A DNA stretch of 64,000 bases from Paenalcaligenes sp052103955 (GCA_052103955.1 JBQELO010000001.1:1-64000); one strand, 5' to 3'; shown: positions 33,677-43,205, counted from the first letter of the stretch. Numbers and translations are program-made. Notes: generated by a model not told the origin, from the sequence alone.

Positions 33677-34983
33677 CGTGCCGACGGTGCTCCTGCTGAT
33701 TTAGGCCATAGCACCCACATCTCGCCACGTTGTTTCATGCGACCCGCTTGAGCACCGGCTTCGTCGCCTGTACCCCAATAAAAGTCGGTACGTGCTGCAC
33801 CTTTAATTGCTGCACCGGTATCTTGCGCAAACACCAATCGTTGCAAGGGTTTTTGGCTACCTGGATAGCTAGTAGACAAGAACACGGGCGAACCCAACGG
33901 CACAAAAGTAGGATCAATGGCCACGGCACGTTCAGCGATAAGCGGAATACCGTAAGCACCCTTAGGCCCTAACAACGGATCGGTAATAGTTTCTTGACGG
34001 AAAAACACCATGGCCGAGTTGGCATTTAGCATTTCCTGAATACGATTAGGATTACGCTTAGCCCATGCCTTAATGTTTTGCATAGAGGTTTGTGCCAACG
34101 GCATTTCACCCTGCTTAGCCAACCACTGGCCAATAGACGCGTAAGGTCTGCCGTTATGGTCGTCGTAAGCCAAACGCACAGCCGAGCCATCTGGCAAAAT
34201 CGCACGACCAGAACCTTGAATCTGCAAGAAGAAGGCCTCAACGGGGTCTGCTGCCCACACTAACGCAGGGGGCTGACGGTGCGGTTTAGCCGCAATTTCA
34301 GCACGCGTATCGTAAGGCACCACACGGTTGCCTTCCACCTTGCCACGCACGCGCTTACCCGCCAACTCTGGATACACCGTACCCAAATCAATGGTCAGTA
34401 AATCGTCGGGGGTGGCATACAACGGCCATTGGTAGGTACCGCCACGTGTAGTAGAGGCCTGAATCAATGGCTCGTAATAACCAGTAACCGTATTGCTCGC
34501 TACCGCGCCGTTTGCATCTAACACGCGCCATGGTTGTAAGTGTTGCTGCAAGAACTGGCGTACAGCCGCCGTGTCTTGACCTGAAATATTGCTATTTGCT
34601 GCCGCCGAACACACGCCCTGCCACGCTCGCGGAGCCGCACGTGCTGGCATCGTCAGCGAACCACTAACGGGTCGCATCAAGCCCTTACAGTTATTGATAA
34701 ACGCTTTCCACACATGCTCTAAATTATCTTGTTGCCAGCCTGGCAAAATAGACCAATTCACAGCCACATAGCGGCCAGCCAAGGGACGTACAGAAGTTTC
34801 GGGCAAGGCAGATAGCGCAGGCACCTGTAAAGGGCGTAACGCCACATCATCAGCGGGAGCAGAGCTACCACCGCTGCTGGTTGAGCCCGCCGAGCTGCCA
34901 GAAGAAGGCCCCAAATCTATAGAGGAGCAGGCAGAAAGCAAAGCCAGCGCCGAAGCCAGCACAGTCAAATGAATTACGGTCAT
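33673..34983 (-). CDS. mltA: Membrane-bound lytic murein transglycosylase A
   Basis: 436 residues. A lipoprotein signal with lipobox LSAC places Cys19 as the lipidated residue, followed by a Ser/Gly-rich linker. The MltA barrel domain (VTGYYEPLIQAS, LYATPDDLLTIDLG) and the C-terminal 3D domain (VFAQDTGAAIKGAARTDFYWGTG with the catalytic aspartates) are complete. It cleaves peptidoglycan glycan strands at the inner face of the outer membrane. It begins 5 bp after the apaG stop without a visible ribosome binding site, so coupling to apaG is likely. Confidence 0.94.
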   Translation of the reverse strand: MTVIHLTVLASALALLSACSSIDLGPSSGSSAGSTSSGGSSAPADDVALRPLQVPALSALPETSVRPLAGRYVAVNWSILPGWQQDNLEHVWKAFINNCKGLMRPVSGSLTMPARAAPRAWQGVCSAAANSNISGQDTAAVRQFLQQHLQPWRVLDANGAVASNTVTGYYEPLIQASTTRGGTYQWPLYATPDDLLTIDLGTVYPELAGKRVRGKVEGNRVVPYDTRAEIAAKPHRQPPALVWAADPVEAFFLQIQGSGRAILPDGSAVRLAYDDHNGRPYASIGQWLAKQGEMPLAQTSMQNIKAWAKRNPNRIQEMLNANSAMVFFRQETITDPLLGPKGAYGIPLIAERAVAIDPTFVPLGSPVFLSTSYPGSQKPLQRLVFAQDTGAAIKGAARTDFYWGTGDEAGAQAGRMKQRGEMWVLWPKSAGAPSAR

Positions 34984-34988
34984 ATTTT

Positions 34989-35363
34989 TTAGTGCAGAGT
35001 GCGTGGGATAGCCAAGACGAATTCAGGAATCGTCACATCAAAGGGAATGCCATCTTCGCTGACACAATGATAAAACCCTCTCATCGTACCAACTGGGGTT
35101 GTGAGCGGACAGCCACTGGTGTATTCAAATGTTTCACCAGGAGCCAATAGCGGCTGTTGCCCCACCACGCCTAATCCACGTACTTCTTGTACATTTTGAT
35201 TCGCATCCGAGATAACCCAATGCCGGCTAACCACCTGTATGGGCTGTTCAGCGTGATTGGTGATCTGCACGGTATACGCAAATACGTATTGCTGGCGCTC
35301 TGGCTCCGACTGCTCGGGTAAATAGCGTGGTACCACTTTCACCACTACCTGTTCTGACTTCAA
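34989..35363 (-). CDS. apaG: ApaG-family protein
   Basis: 124 residues of a fibronectin-like fold of unknown biochemical role, conserved in proteobacteria. Landmarks: VVPRYLPEQSEPERQQYVFAY, VSRHWVISDANQ, VRGLGVVGQQPLLAPGE, YTSGCPL and MRGFYHC. I start at the TTG at 35363, which has GGGAG 8 nt upstream and gives the normal beginning MKSEQVVVKV; another TTG lies 15 bases further up. It diverges from rpe across 109 bp. Confidence 0.92.
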   Translation of the reverse strand: MKSEQVVVKVVPRYLPEQSEPERQQYVFAYTVQITNHAEQPIQVVSRHWVISDANQNVQEVRGLGVVGQQPLLAPGETFEYTSGCPLTTPVGTMRGFYHCVSEDGIPFDVTIPEFVLAIPRTLH

Positions 35364-35472
35364 ACCCGTCTCCCTCAAAAATCAGTTGCAAAACTGCAGG
35401 GTCATGGAACATCACCCCTAATCATGACACAATTGCAGTATCTACGTCACAAACCAACTTACTCGCTGATCT

Positions 35473-36171
35473 ATGTCACACAAACAAGCTGCCCGCATTG
35501 CTCCCAGTATTTTATCCGCGGATTTCGCCCGTTTGGGTGAAGAAGTCAAAAATGTAGTCCTGGCCGGAGCCGACTGGGTGCATTTTGATGTCATGGACAA
35601 CCACTACGTACCGAATCTTACGTTTGGCCCCATGATCTGTAGCGCGCTACGCCCGCACACTGAAGCCCCTATTGATGTGCACCTAATGGTTGAGCCAGTA
35701 GACTCTTTAGTCGAACCCTTTGCCAAAGCCGGTGCCAACTTAATTAGCTTCCACCCTGAAGCCACACGCCACATAGACCGTACCTTGTCGTTAATTCGTG
35801 ATCAGGGCTGTAAGGCCGGGTTGGTGTTCAACCCCGCCGTAGGCTTGGAATGGATGGACCACGTGATGGACAAGCTAGACTTGGTGCTGATCATGTCCGT
35901 GAATCCTGGCTTTGGTGGCCAAAAGTTCATTCCTCACGCGTTGGAAAAAGTGCGCCAAGCACGCCAAAAAATTGACCGCTGGGTAGAAGAAGGCGGCCAG
36001 CCTATCAGCCTAGAAATTGATGGTGGCGTAAACGTACAAAACATCGGTGCCATTCGCGCCGCGGGTGCCGATGCCTTTGTAGCAGGCTCAGCTATTTTCA
36101 ACCAGCCCGACTACAAAACAGTGATTGATGCCATGCGTCAGGAAATCGCTAAAGCTGATTCCCAAGCCTAA
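35473..36171 (+). CDS. rpe: Ribulose-phosphate 3-epimerase
   Basis: 232 residues, TIM barrel. It interconverts ribulose 5-phosphate and xylulose 5-phosphate in the pentose phosphate pathway. Metal ligands and catalytic acids are visible in PSILSADFARL, WVHFDVMDNHYVPN, IDVHLMVE, MSVNPGFGGQKF and EIDGGVN. The last 5 bp before the neighbouring EAL-GGDEF gene leave no room for a terminator between the convergent genes. Confidence 0.96.
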   Translation: MSHKQAARIAPSILSADFARLGEEVKNVVLAGADWVHFDVMDNHYVPNLTFGPMICSALRPHTEAPIDVHLMVEPVDSLVEPFAKAGANLISFHPEATRHIDRTLSLIRDQGCKAGLVFNPAVGLEWMDHVMDKLDLVLIMSVNPGFGGQKFIPHALEKVRQARQKIDRWVEEGGQPISLEIDGGVNVQNIGAIRAAGADAFVAGSAIFNQPDYKTVIDAMRQEIAKADSQA

Positions 36172-36176
36172 ACGCA

Positions 36177-37979
36177 CTACATCAACCAGTTACCACGTTG
36201 ACCTTTGTCGCCTGACGTTACAGGCGACATAGGTTTACGTCGCTCAATAAATAACGAGCTGCCTAAGGTTTTCTTGGCCATAGTCTTGGCCGAAGCGGCC
36301 ATCTCTGCCACCAAGCTACTGTTATACAGATGCACCGGGCTCACATCCACCACACCTAGCGATAGCGCCACTAGTGAATGAAACTCTTCCACTTGTTGGC
36401 GATTTTCGGCGTAGTAGCCTCCCATGCGCAGGTGCTCGGCACTATAAAGATGGCTTAATGCCAACGGTAAGTTCTGGATAATCCGCTGGCAGCGCTGCTC
36501 CCAATCGTGGCTTGTGAAGATCACAATAAAATCATCGCCGCCCACATGCCCCACGAAATCATGCTCTGGGTCGCTAGCTTCCAGCAACAAACTGGCTGTG
36601 ATCTGTATGACCTCGTCGCCTTTGCGATAACCATATAGATCATTAAAAGGCTTGAAGTAATCAAGATCACCATAGCAAACCGCAAAAGGGCTTTGTCCGC
36701 GCAGTAATTGCTCTAGATGCTCATTGATGGGCACATTGCCCGGTAACTGCGTCAGTGGGTTGGCATAACGTGCGGCTTGCAACTGTAGCTGCGACACTTC
36801 ACGCATTAAGTCCGTACTCGAGCCCACACCTAAGTAGCTACCATCCCGTGTGATGATGAAGCCATCCGTCATGTAGTGCTCTGGTCCTTCCGTCACCCAC
36901 TCGGCCAGCTCTTGCAACGGCATCTTTCTGTCGATAATCAACGGGGTGTTTTCTATCATCTCGCCGCAGGCGCGGTTGCCATATAGCTCGCGGTGATACA
37001 GCCTCGCCAATCTATCAAATAATTTATCGCGACGTAACAACCCCACCGGCATGCCGCCTCGCAGCACCACCAAGGTATTTAACGATGCATTTTTTTGGAA
37101 GCGCTCACACACCACATTCGTGGGCACATCAAACGCCACCACCGGAACCTGCCGCACTAAACGATGAGCAGTAACCGGCTTATCGGCTCGCCCTAATGCC
37201 GTTAAGGTGGGTGTGCCAAAGGGGCTTCTAAATAGCGCTAACGTCGCCGTATCTAAGCACGTTTTGGGATTTTTTTCGGGTCTGCCCAAGAAAAATCCTT
37301 GCCCACACATTACCCCTAGCCTGCGCAGCATCAGCAATTCTTCTTGGGTTTCTATTCCCTCGGCAATTACCGTAGACTGCGCCTGAAACGCAATTTCACA
37401 GATAGAACGCACCAACTGCTGACGCATGGGGTCTTCATGTATGCCGCGTATAAAAAATCGATCAATTTTGACGTATTCAGGGCGCAGCTCTGTCCACAAC
37501 TTAAGGGTAGAAAAACCCTGACCCAAGTCATCAATGGCCAATTGAACGCCTGTGGCACGATACTGACTCACCACCTCGTGCAACATATTCATAGACCCCA
37601 CAGAGCAATCCTCTGTTAGTTCTACAACCACTTGCTCGAATTCTCTGTCATGCAACGTAGAAAATAGCGTACTTAAACCACATCCGTTCTCACCGCTTTG
37701 GTGCAAACTGGGGCTAGTATTTAGAAACAATTTCCCCGTCAGTCCTAGTTCCCTGAACTGGACTAAATGTAACTCGCAGCACAAATATTCTAATTCGCAA
37801 CGTTTTCCATGTTGGTCAGCAAGCTCAAATAACGCTAACGGCATATGCAAGGGCGTATTTTCTGGCCCTCGAATTAATGCCTCATATCCAACAATGGCGC
37901 CATGTCGCAGTTCAACTATGGGCTGAAATAAAGGTGTTAATTTTTTATTCTGCAGTACTTCTTGAAAAGCAGTCAGCAT
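36177..37979 (-). CDS. EAL-CBS-GGDEF cyclic di-GMP protein
   Basis: About 600 residues. The N-terminal EAL domain (about 1-245) keeps the catalytic set: GYEALIRG, VELTED, IDDLGQGFS, VKIDRFF, IAEGIET and GQGFFLGRP. A CBS pair follows (about 270-400; VVLRGGMPVGLLRRD, TDGFIITRDGSYLGV). The C-terminal GGDEF domain (about 420-575) has FGDLDYFKPFND-like YGDLDYFKPFND and the site GGDDF, an accepted active variant. It may therefore make and break c-di-GMP, with the CBS pair as a nucleotide sensor. There are no membrane segments, so it should be cytoplasmic. The ATG at 37979 is preferred; a GTG 9 bases upstream is also open. Confidence 0.9.
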   Translation of the reverse strand: MLTAFQEVLQNKKLTPLFQPIVELRHGAIVGYEALIRGPENTPLHMPLALFELADQHGKRCELEYLCCELHLVQFRELGLTGKLFLNTSPSLHQSGENGCGLSTLFSTLHDREFEQVVVELTEDCSVGSMNMLHEVVSQYRATGVQLAIDDLGQGFSTLKLWTELRPEYVKIDRFFIRGIHEDPMRQQLVRSICEIAFQAQSTVIAEGIETQEELLMLRRLGVMCGQGFFLGRPEKNPKTCLDTATLALFRSPFGTPTLTALGRADKPVTAHRLVRQVPVVAFDVPTNVVCERFQKNASLNTLVVLRGGMPVGLLRRDKLFDRLARLYHRELYGNRACGEMIENTPLIIDRKMPLQELAEWVTEGPEHYMTDGFIITRDGSYLGVGSSTDLMREVSQLQLQAARYANPLTQLPGNVPINEHLEQLLRGQSPFAVCYGDLDYFKPFNDLYGYRKGDEVIQITASLLLEASDPEHDFVGHVGGDDFIVIFTSHDWEQRCQRIIQNLPLALSHLYSAEHLRMGGYYAENRQQVEEFHSLVALSLGVVDVSPVHLYNSSLVAEMAASAKTMAKKTLGSSLFIERRKPMSPVTSGDKGQRGNWLM

Positions 37980-38173
37980 GTTCTCCACCTTAACGCTGCC
38001 GTCTCCTGTTTGTATCGTTTTGTATCATCGACACGTTATGCTACAAGCAACACCATACCTCAACAAAATTACCTGAAAGAGCAAAGATGACAGCTGATGC
38101 AAGAAAACAACTGCCATGCCATAACTGCTCTACAATGCCAAGCAATGCTTTACTTTTTCTAACAGAGCCCATC

Positions 38174-38860
38174 ATGCAATACACCGCTGTACTTTTTGAC
38201 CTAGACGGTACTCTTGTTGATTCCATCCCTGATATTGCAGCCGCAGCCAATGGCGTCTTAACCGACCTAGCGCGTGCTCCACTACCTGAAGATGTGATTC
38301 GTTCTTTTGTTGGAAAAGGCTCCGACGTGCTGGTGCAGCGACTGCTACGCCATACATCAGAAAATGAGCACATAGACCCAGAAGAATACGAACGCGCCAA
38401 AGCCTCTTTTGCGCATCACTATGCACAAAGCAACGGCCAACACAGCACGATTTACCCTGGTGTAGTTGAAGGCCTGCAAGCCTTCAAAGCAGCAGGCTGC
38501 AAACTCGCTGTAGTGACTAACAAACCTATAGAGTTCACCATCCCATTACTGGATGCACTCCAGTTGTCGTCCTATTTTGAGCTGATGGTTGGCGGGAATA
38601 CTACAGCCCATAAAAAGCCCCACCCACTGCCTTTTATACACGCCAGCAACACGCTACATGTGCCTGCTGAACACTGTTTAGTCATTGGTGATTCCATCAA
38701 CGACGCCCAAGCCGCACGCGGCGCCAAGATGGATGTGTTGTTAGTGCCTTATGGCTACAACGAAGGAATAGATATACAAACTCTGGATGCTGATGCTATA
38801 GTGTCCAGCATTAAGCACGCTGCTGAGTGGGCAACCACACGCAGTTCCATAGCGGATTAA
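38174..38860 (+). CDS. gph: Phosphoglycolate phosphatase
   Basis: 228 residues, HAD superfamily. FDLDGTLVDS is motif I with both catalytic aspartates, VVTNKP is motif II, the lysine of HKKPHPLP is motif III and IGDSINDAQAARGA motif IV. It dephosphorylates 2-phosphoglycolate. The position directly upstream of trpE is usual in Burkholderiales. The frame is open further upstream, but the ATG at 38174 gives the normal N-terminus MQYTAVLFDLDGT; no strong ribosome binding site is seen. The 3' end borders the trp leader region. Confidence 0.93.
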   Translation: MQYTAVLFDLDGTLVDSIPDIAAAANGVLTDLARAPLPEDVIRSFVGKGSDVLVQRLLRHTSENEHIDPEEYERAKASFAHHYAQSNGQHSTIYPGVVEGLQAFKAAGCKLAVVTNKPIEFTIPLLDALQLSSYFELMVGGNTTAHKKPHPLPFIHASNTLHVPAEHCLVIGDSINDAQAARGAKMDVLLVPYGYNEGIDIQTLDADAIVSSIKHAAEWATTRSSIAD

Positions 38861-38884
38861 ATGTTAACTACGACGAATTAACAG

Positions 38885-38959
38885 ATGATGTTTGCAACCT
38901 TGACACACAATGCACAAATCGGCGCCTATTGGCGCTGGTGGCGTTTGTGTTCCGGGTAG
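38885..38959 (+). CDS. trpL: trp operon leader peptide
   Basis: A 24-codon ORF (or 23 from the second of two adjacent ATGs) ending YWRWWRLCSG before TAG. It has three tryptophan codons in four positions (38930-38941), a combination very unlikely by chance in a short ORF located 157 bp before trpE. A stable terminator lies downstream (39039-39075). This is the classic layout of tryptophan attenuation: stalling at the TGG codons would keep the terminator from forming. No strong ribosome binding site is visible. Confidence 0.85.
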   Translation: MMFATLTHNAQIGAYWRWWRLCSG

Positions 38960-39038
38960 CTAACATACTGTCCCGGTGTTTTTGTTGAGCATACTGTTGT
39001 ACCTATAACATCTCAGCATCTACACCATCCAGTCAAAC

Positions 39039-39075
39039 CAGCCCGGAATCTATGACAGCCGGGCTGTTTTGTTTT
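39039..39075 (+). promoter_or_regulatory. trp attenuator (terminator hairpin)
   Basis: CAGCCCGG and CCGGGCTG form an 8-bp stem around a 12-nt loop, followed by TTTTGTTTT. Two further short segments upstream, CCGGG at 38952-38956 (end of trpL) and CCCGG at 38972-38976, can pair with each other; the second could also pair with the 3' arm of the terminator. This gives a possible switch, though the alternative pairings are only 5 bp. Confidence 0.78.
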
Positions 39076-39115
39076 CAGGGCCCGGCCAACAGAACTTTTA
39101 AAAAAAGGCCGTACC

Positions 39116-40636
39116 ATGACAGAAATTGAGTTTAAAGCGCTTGCCGCAGAAGGTTTTAACCGCATTCCTCTCATTGCCGAGACCTATGCTGATCTGGATA
39201 CCCCTCTTTCCATCTACTTGAAACTTGCACACAACGGCCCAGAAGGCGGTCGTAACAGCTGCTTGTTGGAATCCGTAGTAGGTGGAGAACGTTTCGGCCG
39301 TTACTCCTTTATTGGTCTACCTGCCAAAACGGTAATCCGTGCCACCGGCAACGTCACCGAAGTACTGCACAACGACGAAGTGATCGAACGCTACGAAGGC
39401 GATCCACTGACCTTTATCGAACAATACCAAGCGCGCTACAAAGTAGCGATTCGCCCCGGTATGCCTCGTTTTGCAGGTGGTTTGGCTGGTTACTTTGGCT
39501 ACGACACCGTGCGCCACATTGAGCCCTCATTAGGTCAACCCACAAAACCCTTCCCTGCCGGTCAGGAAGAAGGCACGCCAGACATCATGTTGTTGCACAT
39601 TGATGAGCTAGTGATTGTGGATAACCTGGCGGGTCGCACCTACCTGATTGTGTACGCCGACCCTACCCAACCAGAAAGCTACTCACGTGCGAAACGCCGT
39701 CTGAAAGACCTGCGCGAAAAACTGCGTACGCCTGTGGTCATTCCTTACGCTTACGCCAGCTTGGAAACCAAAGAGCGCCGCGACTTTGACAAAGCCGACT
39801 ACATCAAAGCGGTAGAAAAAGCCAAAGAGTACATCACAGACGGTGAAATCATGCAGGTGCAAGTTGGCCAAGTGATCTCTAAACCGTTCCGCGATGCTCC
39901 TTTGTCGTTGTACCGTGCGCTGCGTTCACTGAACCCATCGCCTTACATGTACTTCTGGAACTTCAACGACTTCCAAGTAGTAGGTGCGTCGCCTGAAATC
40001 CTGGTACGCCAAGAGAAAGAGATGATTGATGGCGAGTACAAACAAGTGGCAACCATTCGCCCCTTGGCTGGCACACGCAAACGCGGCTCTACCCCTGAAG
40101 AAGACAAACTGTTGGCCGATGAGCTGTTAGCCGATCCTAAAGAGCGTGCTGAACACGTGATGCTGATTGATTTGGCACGTAACGACATTGGTCGCATTGC
40201 CGAAGCCGGTACCGTACAAGTGACCGACACCATGACTATAGAGCGTTACTCACACGTACAACACTTGGTTTCTAATGTGTGCGGTGAAGTAAAAGAAGGC
40301 TTGTCCTCTATGGATGTGCTGCGCGCGTCCTTCCCTGCAGGCACGCTAACTGGTGCACCTAAAGTACGCTCTATGCAAATCATTGATGAACTGGAACCTG
40401 TACGTCGTGGCATCTACGGTGGCGCAGCCGGTTACCTGAGCTACAGCGGCGAGATGGATTTGGCCATTGCCATTCGTACCGGTGTGATCAAAAACGGCAT
40501 GTTGTACGTACAAGCTGCTGCTGGTGTCGTAGCTGATTCCAGCCCTGAAGCAGAATGGCAAGAAACTGAAGCCAAAGCACGTGCTTTGCTGCGTGCAGCC
40601 GAGCAAGTACAGCTGGGCTTGGATGATCCCATTTAA
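39116..40636 (+). CDS. trpE: Anthranilate synthase component I
   Basis: 506 residues. The N-terminal regulatory part has the tryptophan-binding LLESV motif (SCLLESVVGGERFGRYSFIG). The chorismate-binding domain has ASPEILVR, IRPLAGTRKRG, DLARNDIGRIA, FPAGTLTGAPK and GGAAGYLSYSGEMD. With TrpG it makes anthranilate from chorismate and glutamine and should be feedback-inhibited by tryptophan. AAAAAAGG precedes the ATG. It is the first structural gene after the attenuator. Confidence 0.97.
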   Translation: MTEIEFKALAAEGFNRIPLIAETYADLDTPLSIYLKLAHNGPEGGRNSCLLESVVGGERFGRYSFIGLPAKTVIRATGNVTEVLHNDEVIERYEGDPLTFIEQYQARYKVAIRPGMPRFAGGLAGYFGYDTVRHIEPSLGQPTKPFPAGQEEGTPDIMLLHIDELVIVDNLAGRTYLIVYADPTQPESYSRAKRRLKDLREKLRTPVVIPYAYASLETKERRDFDKADYIKAVEKAKEYITDGEIMQVQVGQVISKPFRDAPLSLYRALRSLNPSPYMYFWNFNDFQVVGASPEILVRQEKEMIDGEYKQVATIRPLAGTRKRGSTPEEDKLLADELLADPKERAEHVMLIDLARNDIGRIAEAGTVQVTDTMTIERYSHVQHLVSNVCGEVKEGLSSMDVLRASFPAGTLTGAPKVRSMQIIDELEPVRRGIYGGAAGYLSYSGEMDLAIAIRTGVIKNGMLYVQAAAGVVADSSPEAEWQETEAKARALLRAAEQVQLGLDDPI

Positions 40637-40685
40637 TTCGTTTCAGTTTCCACTACATACGTTCTCTTTTTAGATCAGGTGCCCC

Positions 40686-41249
40686 ATGATTTTCATGCTC
40701 GATAACTACGACTCGTTTACCTATAACCTCGTACAGTATTTCTACGAACTGGGACAAGAGGTCACGGTTGCTCGTAACGACCAGATTACGCTGGAAGAGA
40801 TCGCAGCTCTGCGCCCCGAGCGCATCTGCGTTTCCCCAGGCCCTAGCACACCTGCCAAGGCCGGGATTTCCATCGAGCTTATTCGTCACTTTGCAGGCAA
40901 GCTTCCAATTTTGGGCGTGTGCTTGGGGCACCAAGCCATAGGCGAAGCCTTTGGCGGCAATATTGTTCATGCGCAGCGCGTTATGCACGGCAAGGTATCG
41001 CCTATTACCCACAACAACACTGAGGTGTTTGCTGGCCTGCCTTCCCCTTTTAACGTGACCCGTTATCACTCGCTGGCGATTGAACGCGCCAGCCTGCCTG
41101 AATGCTTAGAAATCACCGCCCAAACTGAAGACGGTGAAATCATGGGTGTACGTCACAAAACCATGCCTATCAGTGGCGTACAATTTCACCCCGAATCTGT
41201 ACTAAGCGAACACGGCCACGCCTTGCTGCGTAATTTCCTGACCCTCTGA
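40686..41249 (+). CDS. trpG: Anthranilate synthase component II (glutamine amidotransferase)
   Basis: 187 residues, class I glutamine amidotransferase. It has DNYDSFTYNLVQYF, SPGPSTPAKAGIS, GVCLGHQAIGEAFGG with the catalytic cysteine, and GVQFHPESVL with the catalytic histidine and glutamate. It supplies ammonia to TrpE, and in many bacteria the same subunit also serves folate synthesis. It lies 49 bp after trpE and 25 bp before trpD. Confidence 0.96.
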   Translation: MIFMLDNYDSFTYNLVQYFYELGQEVTVARNDQITLEEIAALRPERICVSPGPSTPAKAGISIELIRHFAGKLPILGVCLGHQAIGEAFGGNIVHAQRVMHGKVSPITHNNTEVFAGLPSPFNVTRYHSLAIERASLPECLEITAQTEDGEIMGVRHKTMPISGVQFHPESVLSEHGHALLRNFLTL

Positions 41250-41274
41250 ATTTGAAAAAAGAAAAAGGACCATC

Positions 41275-42306
41275 ATGACAACCATTACGCCAACCGAAGC
41301 CCTAGTGCGCTGCATTGAACATCGTGAGATTTTCCATGATGAAATGCTGCACCTGATGCGTATGTTGATGCGTGGCGAAATGCCTGCGCCATTAGCTGCT
41401 GCACTGCTAATAGGGTTGCGAGTCAAAAAAGAAACCATAGGCGAAATTACCGCCGCGGCTCAGGTCATGCGTGAGTTTTCCACCCCTGTAGTAGTGCCAG
41501 ACACCTCTGATCTATTAGACATGTGTGGCACAGGCGGAGACAGCAGTAATACCTTTAATATTTCCACCGCGTCCATGTTTGTGGCCTCTGCCGCTGGCGT
41601 CAAAATCGCCAAACATGGTAATCGCAGTGCCTCCAGCTCGTCGGGCAGTGCCGACGTACTGGAAGCCTTGGGTGCCAACCTGAACCTAAACCCTGAACAA
41701 GTAGCCGAATGTATTGAGCAAATAGGCATAGGCTTCATGTTTGCACCTGCTCACCACGGCGCGATGAAAAACGTCGCTGCGGTACGTAAAGAACTAGGTG
41801 TGCGTACCATTTTTAATATCTTGGGCCCGCTCACCAACCCCGCCAATGCCGCCAACCAATTAATGGGGGTCTTCCACCCTGATTTGGTGGGTATTCAGGT
41901 ACGAGCCATGCAACGCTTAGGCTCCAAACACGTGCTAATTGTGCACGGTATGGACGGCATGGATGAGGCGTCTTTGGGTGCCAGCACCTTGGTAGGTGAA
42001 CTAAAAGACGATGAAGTACGCGAATACCACATCCACCCAGAAGACTTCGGTCTAAGCATGGTGTCCAACCGCTCTATCAAAGTGAATAACAGCGAAGAGT
42101 CCCGAGACATGATTTACCAAGCTCTGGACAATCAAGCCGGCCCAGCACGCGACATTGTCATGTTCAATGCAGGTTTGGCAATTTATGCAGGTAACGGTGC
42201 CAGCAGCATCAAAGCCGGTTTAGAAAAAGCCTCTGACATACTGGCTAGTGGTGCAGCACGCGATAAGCTAGAAGAGTTCTGTCGCTACACCAAACGCTTT
42301 GTTTAA
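41275..42306 (+). CDS. trpD: Anthranilate phosphoribosyltransferase
   Basis: 343 residues. It attaches phosphoribosyl pyrophosphate to anthranilate. The PRPP-binding CGTGGDSSNTFNIST, KHGNRSASSSSGSADVLEALG, the anthranilate-binding FMFAPAHHGAMK and LGPLTNPA are all present. AAAAAGGACC precedes the ATG. TrpD and TrpG are separate here, not fused as in E. coli. Confidence 0.97.
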   Translation: MTTITPTEALVRCIEHREIFHDEMLHLMRMLMRGEMPAPLAAALLIGLRVKKETIGEITAAAQVMREFSTPVVVPDTSDLLDMCGTGGDSSNTFNISTASMFVASAAGVKIAKHGNRSASSSSGSADVLEALGANLNLNPEQVAECIEQIGIGFMFAPAHHGAMKNVAAVRKELGVRTIFNILGPLTNPANAANQLMGVFHPDLVGIQVRAMQRLGSKHVLIVHGMDGMDEASLGASTLVGELKDDEVREYHIHPEDFGLSMVSNRSIKVNNSEESRDMIYQALDNQAGPARDIVMFNAGLAIYAGNGASSIKAGLEKASDILASGAARDKLEEFCRYTKRFV

Positions 42307-42410
42307 ACAGCTACGACCAAGGCATGGTCGCCATACACTGGCGGCTCATGCTATCGTAGCCCTAAATTTTCTTAATGACGTCATCCACCTGACGGAACAC
42401 GCTGAACGCC

Positions 42411-43205
42411 ATGAACGATATTCTCGCCAAAATCCTGGAAACTAAAAAAGCAGAAGTTGCCACGGCCCGCCAGCTGCGCAGTGAAGCAGAAGTGCTGCGT
42501 GAAGCCAAGAACCGCAAAGACTTACGTGGCTTTTCCCGTGCTTTGCACGACAAAAATGCCGACGGCAAATCGGCCGTGATTGCGGAAATCAAAAAAGCCT
42601 CGCCTTCTAAAGGCGTGATTCGCGAAGACTTCCAACCCGCCGAAATTGCAAGCTCCTACGCCGCCCATGGCGCCGCCTGCTTATCTGTACTGACCGATGT
42701 GCAGTACTTCCAAGGCGGTTACGACTACCTACGCCAAGCACGTGCTGCGTGTGCTCTGCCTGTACTGCGTAAAGACTTTATTGTGGATGCCTATCAGGTG
42801 ATTCACTCACGTGCCATTGGTGCTGACTGTATCTTGCTGATCGTGGCTGCGTTGTCACCTAGCCAATTAAAAGAATACGAAGCCTTGGCAATGGAACTGG
42901 GCATGGACGTCTTGGTTGAAGTGCATGGCCGTGACGAACTGGACATCGCTCTAGAGCTCAAAACTGACTTGCTGGGCATTAACAACCGCGACTTACGCAG
43001 TTTTGATGTTTCGCTGGATAACACCCTGTCCTTGTTGAAAGACATTCCTGACAACAAACTGGTGATTACCGAAAGCGGTATTCTTACGCGTGACGATGTA
43101 GCTATCATGCGTGACCACAACGTCAATGCCTTCTTGGTAGGCGAAGCCTTTATGCGCCAACCTGATCCTGGTGTCGCCCTAGAAGAACTGTTCTTCACTG
43201 CCTAA
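42411..43205 (+). CDS. trpC: Indole-3-glycerol phosphate synthase
   Basis: 264 residues, TIM barrel, converting carboxyphenylaminodeoxyribulose phosphate to indole-3-glycerol phosphate. The catalytic lysines and acid are in AVIAEIKKASPSKGVIRE and VLRKDFIVDAYQ, followed by LLIVAAL, LVEVHGRDEL, GINNRDLRSF and TESGI. It is monofunctional; no TrpF domain is fused. It follows trpD by 104 bp, a gap with no clear signal. trpF, trpB and trpA are not in this window. Confidence 0.96.
   Translation: MNDILAKILETKKAEVATARQLRSEAEVLREAKNRKDLRGFSRALHDKNADGKSAVIAEIKKASPSKGVIREDFQPAEIASSYAAHGAACLSVLTDVQYFQGGYDYLRQARAACALPVLRKDFIVDAYQVIHSRAIGADCILLIVAALSPSQLKEYEALAMELGMDVLVEVHGRDELDIALELKTDLLGINNRDLRSFDVSLDNTLSLLKDIPDNKLVITESGILTRDDVAIMRDHNVNAFLVGEAFMRQPDPGVALEELFFTA

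Noticed and set aside
38900..38925. TTGACA inside trpL as a -35 promoter element
   Set aside because: No matching -10 hexamer at 16-18 bp, and it lies within the leader peptide reading frame.
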